Shown piece by piece: positions 7,265-15,999 of a stretch of 64,000 nt of DNA; the stretch's first letter is position 1; each line of letters opens with the position of its first letter. The notes under the pieces were generated by a model that saw only the letters and a program-made list of their open reading frames with translations, had not been told where the DNA came from and did not search any database. The stretch spans positions 186,001-250,000 of the forward strand of contig NZ_PGGW01000011.1 in NCBI RefSeq assembly GCF_002794255.1, read 5' to 3'. The translations under genes and the position numbers were made by a program. This DNA comes from Streptomyces carminius. GTDB lineage: Bacteria > Actinomycetota > Actinomycetes > Streptomycetales > Streptomycetaceae.

Positions 7265-9252
7265 CGAGGTCCTTCCGCGGAGGCGTTCTTCCAGGCGGCC
7301 TCGCGCAACAGGCGCAGACCGTTGAGGCCGACCACGACGGTGGACCCCTCGTGCCCGGCGACCCCGAGGGGCAGGGGAAGGGTACCGATCAGGTCCCAGG
7401 CCACCAGGACGGCGATGAACGTGCCGGCGATGACGAGGTTCTGGACCACCAGCCGGCGGGCGGCCCGGGACAGCTCCACCACGGCGGGCACGGCGGCGAG
7501 TTCGTCGCGGACCACGATGGCGTCGGCGGTCTCCAGGGCGAGGTCGGAACCGGCCCCGCCCATCGCGACCCCGCAGTGCGCGGCGGCCAGCGCGGGGGCG
7601 TCGTTGACGCCGTCCCCGACGAGCAGCACCTTCCTGCCCTGCCGCTCCCACGCCTGGACGGCTGAGGCCTTGTCCTGCGGGAGGACCCCGGCGCGGACGT
7701 CGGTGATGCCGACCTGCGCGGCCAGCCGCCTCGCGGCGCGCTCGTTGTCACCGGTCAGCAGTGCCGGCGGCCGGCCGGTCGACTCGGCCAGCGCCGCGAC
7801 GGCGGCCGCGGCGTCCGGTCGCGGCCGGTCGGCGATCCCCAGCACACCGACCGGGGCCCCGTCGCGGAGCACCACGATCGCGGTCCGCCCGGCCTCCTCC
7901 AACTCCCGCACGGTGGCGTGGACCGGGCCGGTGCCGGGCGGCAGGAGCCGGGCGGGGGAGCCGACCCGGACGGTACGGCCGCCGACGACGGCGCTCACCC
8001 CCCGGCCGGGGGCGGCGGTGAAGCCGGTCGCCTCGGCGAGGGGGAGACCGCGTTCGCGGGCCGCGCCGGTGACGGCGCGGGCCAGCGGATGCTCGCCGGG
8101 GCGCTCGGCCGCGGCCGCCAGGGCCAGCAGCCCGTCCTCCGTCAGACCGCTGCCGGGCAGCGGACGCAGCTCGGTGACACGCGGGGTGCCCTCGGTGAGG
8201 GTGCCGGTCTTGTCGAACGCGACCGTGTCGATCTGCCCGAGGCGCTCCATGACGACCGCGGACTTGACCAGCACGCCGTGGCGGCCCGCGTTCGCGATGG
8301 CCGACAGCAGTGGCGGCATCGTGGACAGCACCACCGCGCACGGGGAGGCCACGATCATGAAGGTCATCGCGCGCAGCAGTGCCGACCGCAGTTCGTCGCC
8401 GAACAGGAGCGGGACACCGAAGACCGCCAGCGTCGCGATCACCATGCCGATGGAGTACCGCTGTTCCACCTTCTCGATGAAGAGCTGGGTGGGGGCCTTG
8501 GTCTCGGAGGCCGCCTCGACCATCCGCACGATCCGGGCGATCACCGTCTGCGACGGATCCCGTTCCACCCGCACCGTGAGCGCTCCCGTGCCGTTCATCG
8601 TGCCGGCGAACACCTCGTCCCCGGCCCGCCTGCCCACCGGCAGCGGCTCGCCGGTGATGGTGGCCTGGTCCACCTCGCTCTCCCCGGCCACGACCCGGCC
8701 GTCCGCCCCGATCCGCTCGCCGGGCCGGACCAGGACGGTGTCCCCGACCGTCAGTTCCCCGGCCGGGACCTCCTCCTCCGCCCCGCCGGGCAGCAGCCGG
8801 GTGGCGGTGGCCGGGGCGAGATCGAGCAGGCCGCGTACGGAGTCCGCGGTGCGGGCGGTCGCCACCGCCTCCAGGGCGCCGGAGGTGGCGAAGATGACGA
8901 TCAGCAGTGCCCCGTCGAGGACCTGGCCGAGGGCGGCGGCGCCGAGCGCGGCGGCCACCATGAGCAGGTCCACGTCGAGGGTCCTGTCCCTGAGCGCTCT
9001 CAGCCCCTCCCGGCCCGGTTCCCAGCCGCCGGTGACGTAGACGGCGGCGAACAGCGGCCCCCACAGCCAGGCGGGCGCTCCCAGCAGGTACGGAGGGAGG
9101 GCGGCCAGGAACAGTGCCAGGGCCGCGAGTGCCCAGCGGGCCTCGGGCAGGGCCAGGATCCGGGTACGCCGGTGCGGCGCGGCACCGGCGGCGCGCTCTC
9201 CCGGTGGCGCCGAAGTGGCCGGTGCGGTCGGCGTGGTCGGTGCGGTGGTCAT
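7261..9252 (-). CDS. Heavy-metal P-type ATPase (P1B)
   Basis: Membrane ATPase that exports transition metals, 663 residues. It has the actuator TGEP (about 210), the transmembrane metal motif SPC (about 302), the phosphorylation site DKTGT (about 347), TGDN, and the hinge GDGVNDAP. A HEGST motif near residue 633 in the last membrane segment, SPC, and no N-terminal CxxC metal domain place it nearest the P1B-4 (Co/Fe-type) pumps; this subgroup is inferred. It is divergent from an ArsR repressor and overlaps the 2Fe-2S gene. Confidence 0.9.
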   Translation of the reverse strand: MTTAPTTPTAPATSAPPGERAAGAAPHRRTRILALPEARWALAALALFLAALPPYLLGAPAWLWGPLFAAVYVTGGWEPGREGLRALRDRTLDVDLLMVAAALGAAALGQVLDGALLIVIFATSGALEAVATARTADSVRGLLDLAPATATRLLPGGAEEEVPAGELTVGDTVLVRPGERIGADGRVVAGESEVDQATITGEPLPVGRRAGDEVFAGTMNGTGALTVRVERDPSQTVIARIVRMVEAASETKAPTQLFIEKVEQRYSIGMVIATLAVFGVPLLFGDELRSALLRAMTFMIVASPCAVVLSTMPPLLSAIANAGRHGVLVKSAVVMERLGQIDTVAFDKTGTLTEGTPRVTELRPLPGSGLTEDGLLALAAAAERPGEHPLARAVTGAARERGLPLAEATGFTAAPGRGVSAVVGGRTVRVGSPARLLPPGTGPVHATVRELEEAGRTAIVVLRDGAPVGVLGIADRPRPDAAAAVAALAESTGRPPALLTGDNERAARRLAAQVGITDVRAGVLPQDKASAVQAWERQGRKVLLVGDGVNDAPALAAAHCGVAMGGAGSDLALETADAIVVRDELAAVPAVVELSRAARRLVVQNLVIAGTFIAVLVAWDLIGTLPLPLGVAGHEGSTVVVGLNGLRLLREAAWKNASAEGPR

Positions 9253-9300
9253 CGGCGGAGGGCCTTCCGGTGGAACGAACGGGATTCCGGGCCCTCACCA

Positions 9301-9330
9301 TACAGGAACAGTTGAACAGCCTTTCATGTA
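9301..9330. promoter_or_regulatory. Candidate ArsR/SmtB-type operator
   Basis: Imperfect dyad TACAGG...TGAACAGCCTTTCA...ATGTA between the divergent ATPase and ArsR genes. The inner 14 bases (9313-9326) begin TGAA and end TTCA, resembling SmtB/NmtR operators. A site here would control both genes. Confidence 0.5.
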
Positions 9331-9352
9331 TTGGGTTCCGTAGGATGGCTCC

Positions 9353-9742
9353 ATGGGCCATGGCGCGAGACCTCCCGAGAACAGCGCGGTTCCGCGTGCC
9401 CGGCTGACCGCGCGGAACGCGCCGAAGGTCGCCGAGACCCTCCAGGCCCTGGCCACCCCCTCCCGGCTGCTGATCCTGGCCCGGCTGCGCGAGGGACCCT
9501 GCCCCGCCACCGAGCTGGCCGCCGCCGTCGGCATGGAGCAGTCCGCCTGCTCCCACCAGCTGCGCGTCCTGCGCACCCTCGGCCTGGTCACCGGCACCCG
9601 CCAGGGGCGCTCCGTCGTCTACGCCCTGCACGACGACCATGTCGCCGAACTCCTCGACCAGGCCCTCTACCACGTGGAACACCTGCGGCTCGGTCTCGCC
9701 GATCCTCCCGCCGGGGCGGACGCGCCGACCGCCGCCTCCTGA
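9353..9742 (+). CDS. ArsR/SmtB-family metal-sensing repressor
   Basis: Winged-helix repressor, 129 residues. The DNA-recognition helix region reads ATELAAAVGMEQSACSHQLR. The C-terminal helix carries DDHVAELLDQALYHVEHL, whose D/H...H/H spacing matches the alpha-5 metal site of SmtB, CzrA and NmtR, pointing to Zn, Ni or Co sensing. It lacks the alpha-3 cysteine pair of arsenic-sensing ArsR. It lies 100 bases from the divergent P-type ATPase start, with a candidate operator between, and is probably its repressor. Confidence 0.88.
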   Translation: MGHGARPPENSAVPRARLTARNAPKVAETLQALATPSRLLILARLREGPCPATELAAAVGMEQSACSHQLRVLRTLGLVTGTRQGRSVVYALHDDHVAELLDQALYHVEHLRLGLADPPAGADAPTAAS

Positions 9743-9891
9743 ACGGCCGCGCCGCTGTCCGAGCCGGGTGCGGCCACTCGAACGGACCGGGAAAGGAGTG
9801 GCCCGGACATGTCCGGGACGTTCGCCGGGTACCCCTGGCCCGCCGGCGGTGCGAGCCGCCGGGCCGTTCCGCGAGTCGCCCGGAGGAAACG

Positions 9892-10311
9892 ATGGCCCAG
9901 CAGATCAACGAGATCATGACGGCCGACCCCACCACCGTCACACCGCAGACCCCGATCGTGGAGGTCGCCCGGCTGATGCGGGAGGAGGACATCGGCGAGG
10001 TGCTGATCGCCGAGGACGACCACCTGCGCGGCCTGGTCACCGACCGTGACCTGGTCGTGCGGGCCGTGGCGGACGCCCGCGACGTCGAGGCCACCGCGGC
10101 GCAGGACGTGGGCAGCACCGATCTGGTCACCTGCTCCCCCCACGACGACGTCTCCGAGGCGGTCCGGCTGATGCGGGAGCACGCGCTGCGCCGACTGCCG
10201 GTGCTGGACGGCGACGTCCTGGTGGGAGTGGTCAGCCTCGGCGACCTCGCAGTGGAGCGGGACCGCGGCTCCGCACTGGGCGACATCAGCGTCGCCGAGC
10301 CGAACCGCTGA
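9892..10311 (+). CDS. Paired CBS-domain protein
   Basis: Stand-alone protein of 139 residues made of two CBS domains: MTADPTTVTPQTPIVEVARLM with GLVTDRDLVVRAV, then DLVTCSPHDDVSEAVRLM with GVVSLGDLAVE. Such proteins bind adenine nucleotides or act in hypoxia/dormancy responses (the mycobacterial Hrp1 type). ATG 9892 has GGAGGAAA 4 bases upstream. It is monocistronic, with a hairpin directly after the stop. The exact ligand cannot be read from sequence. Confidence 0.85.
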   Translation: MAQQINEIMTADPTTVTPQTPIVEVARLMREEDIGEVLIAEDDHLRGLVTDRDLVVRAVADARDVEATAAQDVGSTDLVTCSPHDDVSEAVRLMREHALRRLPVLDGDVLVGVVSLGDLAVERDRGSALGDISVAEPNR

Positions 10312-10312
10312 C

Positions 10313-10343
10313 CACGGCCACCGGTTGCCGGCCGGTGGCCGTG
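10313..10343 (+). terminator. Hairpin after CBS gene
   Basis: Perfect 12-bp stem (CACGGCCACCGG / CCGGTGGCCGTG) with a 7-base loop, beginning 2 bases after the CBS stop. Confidence 0.75.
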
Positions 10344-10686
10344 CGCCGAACACGCCGCGGAAACCCGGTGTCCCGGCCGGCCCGCTGCCGGGGCCGCCTC
10401 GCCCGGTCCCGGGTTCGGCCGGGGCGGCGCCGGGGACGGGCCGGGCAGGTACCGGCCGACGCCGGTGGAGCCCCGGCGGGCGCTTCACCGGTTCGCCGGG
10501 GTGGCCGAGGAGGAGGTGGTCGGCACCGGTGTGCCCCGGGCCGCGGTTCACGGCCACGGGGACGGATGCGCCACCGGGCGGAGCCACCGGCACGGGGAGC
10601 CGGGGAGCCGGGGAGCCGGGGACGACGGGTCTGGTCCCGGCCGCGGGCGGTAGCCCTTCCGGAGGGGACGGGAAGGGAGCGCATCG
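10344..10686. other. Intergenic stretch without a gene
   Basis: GC-rich DNA with open frames on both strands but no recognisable domain. Tandem CCGGGGAG repeats near 10600-10622 are simple sequence. It presumably holds the promoter of the next hydrolase gene. Confidence 0.45.
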
Positions 10687-11451
10687 GTGCCGGACGGCCG
10701 ACGACAGCCGTACCGCCGGCGATGGGACGGCGGGGTGCGGAGCCTGGAGGCGGGCCAGGACCACGCCCGGGGCCTGACCGTGGTCCTGGTACCGGGGCTC
10801 GGGGCGCTGGGCTGCCTGCTGGACACACTGGCCGGATGCGCCGGCTGGGCACGCTCCTTCCTGCTCGACGTGCCCGGTTTCGGGCACCGGCCGCCGCGCC
10901 CCTGTGCTGCCGGGACACCCGCGATCGCCGACACGGTGTCGGGGTGGCGGGACGCGGTGGTCGGTGACGCGCCGGTCGTTCTCGTCGGCCACTCCACCGG
11001 AGCCCGGGCCGCCCTCCGGGTCGCCGCCCGGGAGTCCGGTCGAGTACGGGCCCTGGTGCTGATGGGGCCGACGTTCCCGCCGGAGCAGCGGCGGCTCCCC
11101 GGCCTGCTGCGCGGCTCCGTCCGCGACCTCCGGCGCGAACCGCTCGGACTGCTCCCGGCGACCGTGCCGTACTACCTGCGCGGCGGCCGCCGCGAGCTGA
11201 CCCGGCTGATCCGCTCCGCCCGGCGCGACGAGCCCGAACGGACCATCACCGAGGTCCGCTGCCCGACGTTGCTGGTCCGGGGCGAGCACGACGCGTTCGC
11301 GCCGCGGGAATGGGTGCAGCGGCTCGCGGCGGCCGCACCCCACGCGTGGTCCGCCACCGTGCCGGGCGCGCACAACTTCCCGTTCCGGCGCGGCGGGCCG
11401 ACTGCCGCGCTGGTCGCACAGGCGGCCCGCCGGGCCGGTCGCACCGGCTGA
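10687..11451 (+). CDS. Alpha/beta hydrolase
   Basis: Alpha/beta-hydrolase-fold enzyme, 254 residues. It shows VVLVPGLGALG near the oxyanion position and the nucleophile elbow VGHSTG with serine near residue 101. The acid lies in LLVRGEHDAF near residue 200, and the catalytic histidine in VPGAHNFPF near 227. That is a full triad in normal order. GTG 10687 has a purine-rich site (GGAAGGGA) upstream. The substrate is unknown; the short N-terminus gives no export signal, so it is probably cytoplasmic. Confidence 0.8.
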   Translation: MPDGRRQPYRRRWDGGVRSLEAGQDHARGLTVVLVPGLGALGCLLDTLAGCAGWARSFLLDVPGFGHRPPRPCAAGTPAIADTVSGWRDAVVGDAPVVLVGHSTGARAALRVAARESGRVRALVLMGPTFPPEQRRLPGLLRGSVRDLRREPLGLLPATVPYYLRGGRRELTRLIRSARRDEPERTITEVRCPTLLVRGEHDAFAPREWVQRLAAAAPHAWSATVPGAHNFPFRRGGPTAALVAQAARRAGRTG

Positions 11452-11492
11452 GGGCACGCGGGCCGGGGACCACCGACGCCCGGGCGCGGGAC

Positions 11493-11508
11493 TGTGACGC
11501 GGGTCACT
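11493..11508. promoter_or_regulatory. Candidate Crp-type operator
   Basis: TGTGACGCGGGTCACT fits TGTGA-N6-TCACA with one mismatch and lies 16 bases before the sigma factor start. The position, very close to the start codon, would favour repression or autoregulation. The match is seen; binding is inferred. Confidence 0.4.
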
Positions 11509-11523
11509 CGGGAGTGAGAACCC

Positions 11524-12111
11524 GTGCGCCGGGCCGGGCGTCTGGCAGGTGTGAGATCACGCAGGAGAGCACTGCACGAGCTGGATGAGGAGCGCCTCCT
11601 CCGGCTGGTGGCACGGGGCGACCGCGGTGCGTTCGACGAGCTGTACCGGCGCACGTCGCCGTGGCTGGCGGTGCGGCTGCGCCGCCGCTGCGCGGACGAG
11701 CAGATCGTCGCCGAGGTCATGCAGGAGACGTATCTGGCGGTGTGGCGCGCGGCGGGCGCGTTCGCCGGGAGCGCGGTCGGCGGTACGGCCGTCGGGTGGC
11801 TCTGGACGATCGCGGCACGCCGCCTCGTCGACGCGTTCCGGCGCCGCGCCCACCACGCCGAGCCGCCGGTCGCCGCCGCCGAGCGGACGCCGGTACCCGC
11901 CGCCGAGGAGGTGGCGCTGGCCGGGGCGGTCGACGGAGACGTCGGCGACGCCCTGCGGCGGCTGGCACCGGAACTGCGGCAGGTGCTGCAGGCCACGGTC
12001 CTCGACGGACTCTCCGTCAGGGAGGCCGCCGTCCTGCTCGGGCTGCCCGAGGGCACGGTCAAGACCCGTGCCCGCCGGGCCCGGATCGCGATGCGAAAGG
12101 CACTGACATGA
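11524..12111 (+). CDS. ECF-type RNA polymerase sigma factor
   Basis: Sigma-70 family factor of the extracytoplasmic type, 195 residues. Region 2 (FDELYRR...VMQETYLAVWRAAG, then GWLWTIAARRLVDAFRRR) spans residues 35-105. Region 4 (LRQVLQATVLDGLSVREAAVLLGLPEGTVKTRARRAR) spans 155-190. No region 3 or extra domain is present. GTG 11524 has GGGAG 9 bases upstream; an internal GTG at 11551 is possible. It overlaps the zinc-finger anti-sigma gene by 4 bases, the usual coupling for a sigma/anti-sigma pair. Confidence 0.9.
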   Translation: MRRAGRLAGVRSRRRALHELDEERLLRLVARGDRGAFDELYRRTSPWLAVRLRRRCADEQIVAEVMQETYLAVWRAAGAFAGSAVGGTAVGWLWTIAARRLVDAFRRRAHHAEPPVAAAERTPVPAAEEVALAGAVDGDVGDALRRLAPELRQVLQATVLDGLSVREAAVLLGLPEGTVKTRARRARIAMRKALT

Positions 12112-12926
12112 GCGGGGAGCACGCCTCGGCGCGACTCGTCCACGGCTATGTACGCGGTGACAGCGGCATCGCCGCCGACGAGGTCTGGGCCCTGGAGGCC
12201 CACCTGGAGACCTGCGGGACCTGCCGCGGCCGACTGGCCGAGGCGGTGGCCGCCGAGGCGCCCGCGGTCACCTCCCTCCTGGACACCGTGCGGTCCGGCC
12301 TGGACGCGCGGCTGGACGCCGTGGCACCGGTGCCGTCGCGCCGGCGCCGCCGGACGCGGCTGTCGCTCTGGATGACACCGGCGATGGCCCCGTGGCTGGC
12401 CATGGCCGTCGGCCTGACCCTGATCGCGCTGCTGCTGGACCTCGCCGTCCCTGACGCCGGCGAGATGTCGCCGGTGCTGCTGCTGGCTCCCGTGCTGCCG
12501 CTGCTCGGTGTCGCCGGGGCCTGGTCGCGCGGCCTGGACCCGGCGCACGAACTGACGGCCTCCGCCCCGCGGGCGGGGCTGCACCTGCTGCTGTGCCGCA
12601 CCGCGTCCGTGCTGGCCGTCCTCGTTCCCGCGCTGCTGGTGAGCGGCTGGCTGACCGGGGTGATGGTCGCGCAGTGGCTGCTGCCCGCCCTGGCCTTCAC
12701 CGCGGCGGCCCTGGCGCTGGGCGGCGTCATCGGCGTCGACCGCGCCGTCCTCACGCTGGGAGGCGGGTGGGCGGCCGTGATCCTGGCGCCGGCCCTGGCC
12801 GCCGGCCGCACTCCGTTCGCCCTGCAGCCGGACCGGCTGCCCGCCTGGGGACTGCTCCTCGCCCTCGGGGCCGCCGTGGTGATCGCCCGCAGGAGCGCGT
12901 ACTCGGAGCTGGGGAGCTCTCGTTGA
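12108..12926 (+). CDS. Zinc-finger anti-sigma factor, membrane-bound
   Basis: Protein of 272 residues. The N-terminus carries a zf-HC2/ZAS-like motif (VWALEAHLETCGTCRGRL, H-x3-C-x2-C) that usually clamps the partner sigma factor. After a basic linker come about six hydrophobic segments (from APWLAMAVGLTLIALLLDLA onward), far more than the single segment of a simple anti-sigma. The extra membrane part may sense the envelope or dock on the ABC transporter encoded next. The start overlaps the sigma gene (ATGA). Confidence 0.8.
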   Translation: MSGEHASARLVHGYVRGDSGIAADEVWALEAHLETCGTCRGRLAEAVAAEAPAVTSLLDTVRSGLDARLDAVAPVPSRRRRRTRLSLWMTPAMAPWLAMAVGLTLIALLLDLAVPDAGEMSPVLLLAPVLPLLGVAGAWSRGLDPAHELTASAPRAGLHLLLCRTASVLAVLVPALLVSGWLTGVMVAQWLLPALAFTAAALALGGVIGVDRAVLTLGGGWAAVILAPALAAGRTPFALQPDRLPAWGLLLALGAAVVIARRSAYSELGSSR

Positions 12927-12946
12927 CCACCGGAAAGGACCATCGC

Positions 12947-13756
12947 ATGACGCCTGCGCCGAGCGCGGCCGACATCGCGCCCAAGACCTGTGCCTGGGAG
13001 ATCCGGGCCACCGACCTGAAGGTACGGGCCGGACGGAGGAAGACGGCCGTCGACGGGCTCAGCCTCTCGCTGGGCACCGGCGCCCACGGCCTCCTGGGGC
13101 CCAACGGGGCGGGGAAGACCACGCTGATCCGGGCACTGGCCACCGTGCTGCGTCCCGCCGCGGGCGAACTGGAGCTGTTCGGCACCTCCGTGGACGGGGC
13201 GGGCGACCTGCGGTCCGTGCGACGCCGGATCGGCTACCTGCCGCAGGAGTTCGGCTACTACAAGCGCTTCACGGTGCGCGAGTTCGTCGAGTACATGGCC
13301 TGGCTGAAGGAGGTGCCGAAGGCGGACATCCCCGCGGCCGTCCAGCGGGCCGTGGAACGGGTGGGCCTGGCGGACCGCGCCGACGAGCGGATGAAGGCCC
13401 TGTCCGGCGGCATGGTGCGGCGGGCCGGAATCGCCCAGGCCATCGTCAACGACCCGGCGGTGCTGCTGCTGGACGAGCCGACGGTCGGCCTGGACCCGGC
13501 CCAGCGGATGCGGTTCCGCGAACTGCTGCAGGAGTTGGGCCGCGACACCTGCGTGGTGGTCTCCACCCATCTGGTCGAGGACGTCGCGGCCGCCTGCTCC
13601 GACGTGGTGGTCTTCGCCGACGGCCGGCTCGTCTACCAGGGCACCCCGCGGGACCTGGCCGCGGCGGGTGGCCCCGAGGACCCGGGCGACAGCCCGCTGG
13701 AACGCGGCTACTCGGCGCTGCTCAGCGGCTCCGGGCAGGAGAGGGGCGCCTGGTGA
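12947..13756 (+). CDS. ABC transporter ATP-binding protein
   Basis: Cytoplasmic ATPase subunit, 269 residues. It has Walker A (GPNGAGKTT, about 50), a Q-loop (LPQEFGYYKRF), the signature as LSGGMVRR, Walker B (LLLDEPTVGLDP), and the switch histidine in STHLVEDV. The sequence is of the CcmA/NatA exporter kind. ATG 12947 has GGAAAGGA 7 bases upstream. It overlaps the following permease by 4 bases and belongs to the sigma/anti-sigma operon. Confidence 0.9.
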   Translation: MTPAPSAADIAPKTCAWEIRATDLKVRAGRRKTAVDGLSLSLGTGAHGLLGPNGAGKTTLIRALATVLRPAAGELELFGTSVDGAGDLRSVRRRIGYLPQEFGYYKRFTVREFVEYMAWLKEVPKADIPAAVQRAVERVGLADRADERMKALSGGMVRRAGIAQAIVNDPAVLLLDEPTVGLDPAQRMRFRELLQELGRDTCVVVSTHLVEDVAAACSDVVVFADGRLVYQGTPRDLAAAGGPEDPGDSPLERGYSALLSGSGQERGAW

Positions 13757-15147
13757 ACGGTCGTGTGCTGGGCATCGAGCTCAGGCGTTCCGCCGCCCCG
13801 TGGGCCGGTGCCGTCATAGCGGGGGGCGCCCTGGCGTTCCTCCACCTGATCGACGGGATGTGGTGGAACGGCACCGCCCGGTGGACGGCGCAGTGGACGC
13901 CGATGGCGCTGACGACCCGCGCCATGCTGTTCTACCTGTGGCCGGTCGCGGTGGGCATCGGGGCGCTGCAGGGGCTGCGCGACTCCCGCTCGCGGATGAC
14001 CGAACTGCTGACGACCACCCCGCGGCCGGCCTGGAGCCGCGCGGCGCTGCCCGCGGGTGCCACGGCGATCACGCTGGCGGCGGGTTTCGGTCTCCTCGTC
14101 CTGTGGGGCGGAGTCCAGGTGGCCCTGGGCCCCACCGCCTACCCGCACCTCGGCTGGCTGCCGATCTCCCTGGTGGGGGCGCTGGCCCTGGTCGCGGGCG
14201 CCCTGTTCGGCATGGGCGTCGCGCGGGCGCTGCCCTCGGCCCTCACCCCGCCGGCCCTGGTGATCGCCGCTCTGGCGGCGACCGTCCTGCTGGCGCGGCA
14301 CGCGGACGACCGGTTGCCGTCGGGACTCGCCCCGAACCGGCTCTCCCTGCTGTCACCGGCGACCCCGGAGCCCCGGCAGGTGCTGCTGACCCTCTCCGGC
14401 ACCGCGCACCTCGGCCAGACGCTCTGGCTGCTCGGCCTGCTCGCCACCGGCTTCGCGCTGCTGGTGGCCGCCGCCCCCAGGACGCGCCTGCTCGCGACGG
14501 TTCCCGTGCTGGCCGGTGCGGCCCTGGCGCTGCTCGTCCTCCCGGCACACGCGCGCGAGACCTATGTCGTCGACCGGACCGCCGCCGCCCCGGTCTGTGA
14601 CGGCCCGGTGTGCGTGGCGCGGATCCACCAGTCGCGCTTGCCCGGACTCGCGCCGCGCGGCAAGGAGGCACTGCGCGTCCTGCGCGACGCCCTCGGCGAC
14701 CGGGCGCCGGACGCGGTGCGGGAGGAGACCGCGCTGCGCGCGACCGGCGAGAAACGCGCACTCCCCGGCGACACGGTGCTCGTCAGCTTCGACGACCCGC
14801 TGATCGCCGGCGCGGACGGTGAGCGGCTCACCCGCGTCCTGGTCGCCCAGGGCCTGGCACCCCACTGCTACCCGCGCAGTGCCCGGGAGAGCGGGACACA
14901 GTACGAGGTGGTCGTGCAGAGCGTCGCCGCGAGCTGGGCCCTCGGCGAGTCCGGGATGAAGCCGCTGGAGAAGCCCGCGGCCGACGAGTACTCGCGCAAG
15001 GCCTGGCAGGAGGCCGAAGTCGCCTGGCAGCGGCTGACGGCGCTGCCGCCGGGCGAGCAGCGCGCCCGGATGGCCCGGGTGCGCGGCGCCGCCCTGTCCT
15101 GCTCGTACGACCAGCTCGACATCCTGAAGGGAGAGACGTCCCGGTGA
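13753..15147 (+). CDS. ABC transporter permease-like membrane protein
   Basis: Integral membrane protein, 464 residues, with about seven hydrophobic segments in the first 280 residues (for example AAPWAGAVIAGGALAFLHLI and VAVGIGALQGL). A soluble C-terminal domain of about 185 residues has two cysteine pairs (APVCDGPVCVAR) and lies outside the membrane in the simplest topology. It has no strong family signature. The GTG start overlaps the ATPase gene and the stop overlaps the next membrane gene, so it is the likely main permease of this exporter. Confidence 0.7.
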   Translation: MNGRVLGIELRRSAAPWAGAVIAGGALAFLHLIDGMWWNGTARWTAQWTPMALTTRAMLFYLWPVAVGIGALQGLRDSRSRMTELLTTTPRPAWSRAALPAGATAITLAAGFGLLVLWGGVQVALGPTAYPHLGWLPISLVGALALVAGALFGMGVARALPSALTPPALVIAALAATVLLARHADDRLPSGLAPNRLSLLSPATPEPRQVLLTLSGTAHLGQTLWLLGLLATGFALLVAAAPRTRLLATVPVLAGAALALLVLPAHARETYVVDRTAAAPVCDGPVCVARIHQSRLPGLAPRGKEALRVLRDALGDRAPDAVREETALRATGEKRALPGDTVLVSFDDPLIAGADGERLTRVLVAQGLAPHCYPRSARESGTQYEVVVQSVAASWALGESGMKPLEKPAADEYSRKAWQEAEVAWQRLTALPPGEQRARMARVRGAALSCSYDQLDILKGETSR

Positions 15148-15734
15148 GATGGCTGATGCTGTACGCGCGTTCCCGGCAGGTGCCGGCGTCGGCCGCCGCC
15201 GTCGTGCTCACCGCCTCGACGGCGTGGGCCCTCACCGGGGGCGAGGGAGAGGAACCGGTGGACCCGCGCCTCCCGGCCCTGATCCTCGCCGCGGGGGTGG
15301 CGGCCGCCGCCGTGGGGCTCGGCGGACAGGACACCGCCCTGGACCGGACGGCCGCGATCCGGTGGGCGCCCCGCCGGGCGGCACACGTCCTGGCGATCGG
15401 CGGGGCCGTCGCCGCGGTGCTGCTGGCCGTGCACGCGCTGGGGGCGGAACTCGCCCCGGCCGCGTTCGTCGTCCGGGACAGCGCGGGCCTGGCGGGTCTG
15501 GCCGCGATCGGGGCGGCGGCCTTCGGGGCGGCGTACGCGTGGACCCTGCCGGTCGGCTGGCTCGCGTTCACCCTCTTCGCCCCGCCCCCGACCGGCGTTG
15601 CGGGGCAGGTGAGCGGCTGGCTGCTCCTGCCGCCCGGCACGGCGGCGGCCACCTGGACCGCGCTGGCCCTGACGGTGACCGGCACCCTGCTCTACGCGGC
15701 GGCGGGGCCGAACGGCCCGGGAACCGGTCGCTGA
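15144..15734 (+). CDS. Small membrane protein of the ABC operon
   Basis: Protein of 196 residues with about five hydrophobic segments and few charged residues except short loops. The GTG start overlaps the preceding permease stop by 4 bases. It is likely a second membrane subunit of the exporter. I recognise no family; assignment rests on operon position and composition. Confidence 0.6.
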   Translation: MRWLMLYARSRQVPASAAAVVLTASTAWALTGGEGEEPVDPRLPALILAAGVAAAAVGLGGQDTALDRTAAIRWAPRRAAHVLAIGGAVAAVLLAVHALGAELAPAAFVVRDSAGLAGLAAIGAAAFGAAYAWTLPVGWLAFTLFAPPPTGVAGQVSGWLLLPPGTAAATWTALALTVTGTLLYAAAGPNGPGTGR

Positions 15735-15893
15735 CCGTCCCCGCGGCGAGCGGAAAGCCGATGCCCACGGCACTGGCGAGCCGGTGGGCGACCGGTGGCG
15801 GCGCGGGACCGTCCGGACGGTCCCGGGCACCCTCACCCGATCCTCCTGTCGCCGCGCCGGTCCGCCGGTTCCTCCGCCGGCCGCCCATATCGG

Positions 15894-15909
15894 TCTACAG
15901 CAGTGCAGA
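15894..15909. promoter_or_regulatory. BlaI-type operator, imperfect
   Basis: TCTACA-GCAG-TGCAGA, a dyad with one mismatch and a 4-base centre, 91 bases before the blaI-type start. A possible -10 (TACGAT) lies downstream at 15944-15949. It shares arms and spacing with the perfect palindrome at 19757-19774. Autoregulation by the BlaI-type repressor is inferred. Confidence 0.55.
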
Positions 15910-15999
15910 AGGTTTGCGAGTGCCGATCCGGCTGCCACTCGCCTACGATGTACGGCCGACCCGGCCGAGGCGACGGGGGCGTGGCTGGAAGGAGACGGC

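Noticed and set aside
7748-9682. Long minus-strand frame overlapping the P-type ATPase gene
   Set aside because: Arg/Gly/Pro-rich shadow without domains; the ATPase frame has all catalytic motifs.
10465-10653. Small plus-strand gene between the CBS and hydrolase genes
   Set aside because: No ribosome site and simple-sequence repeats in the region.
9667-11457. 596-codon minus-strand frame over the CBS and hydrolase genes
   Set aside because: Shadow of two plus-strand genes with clear motifs and ribosome sites.
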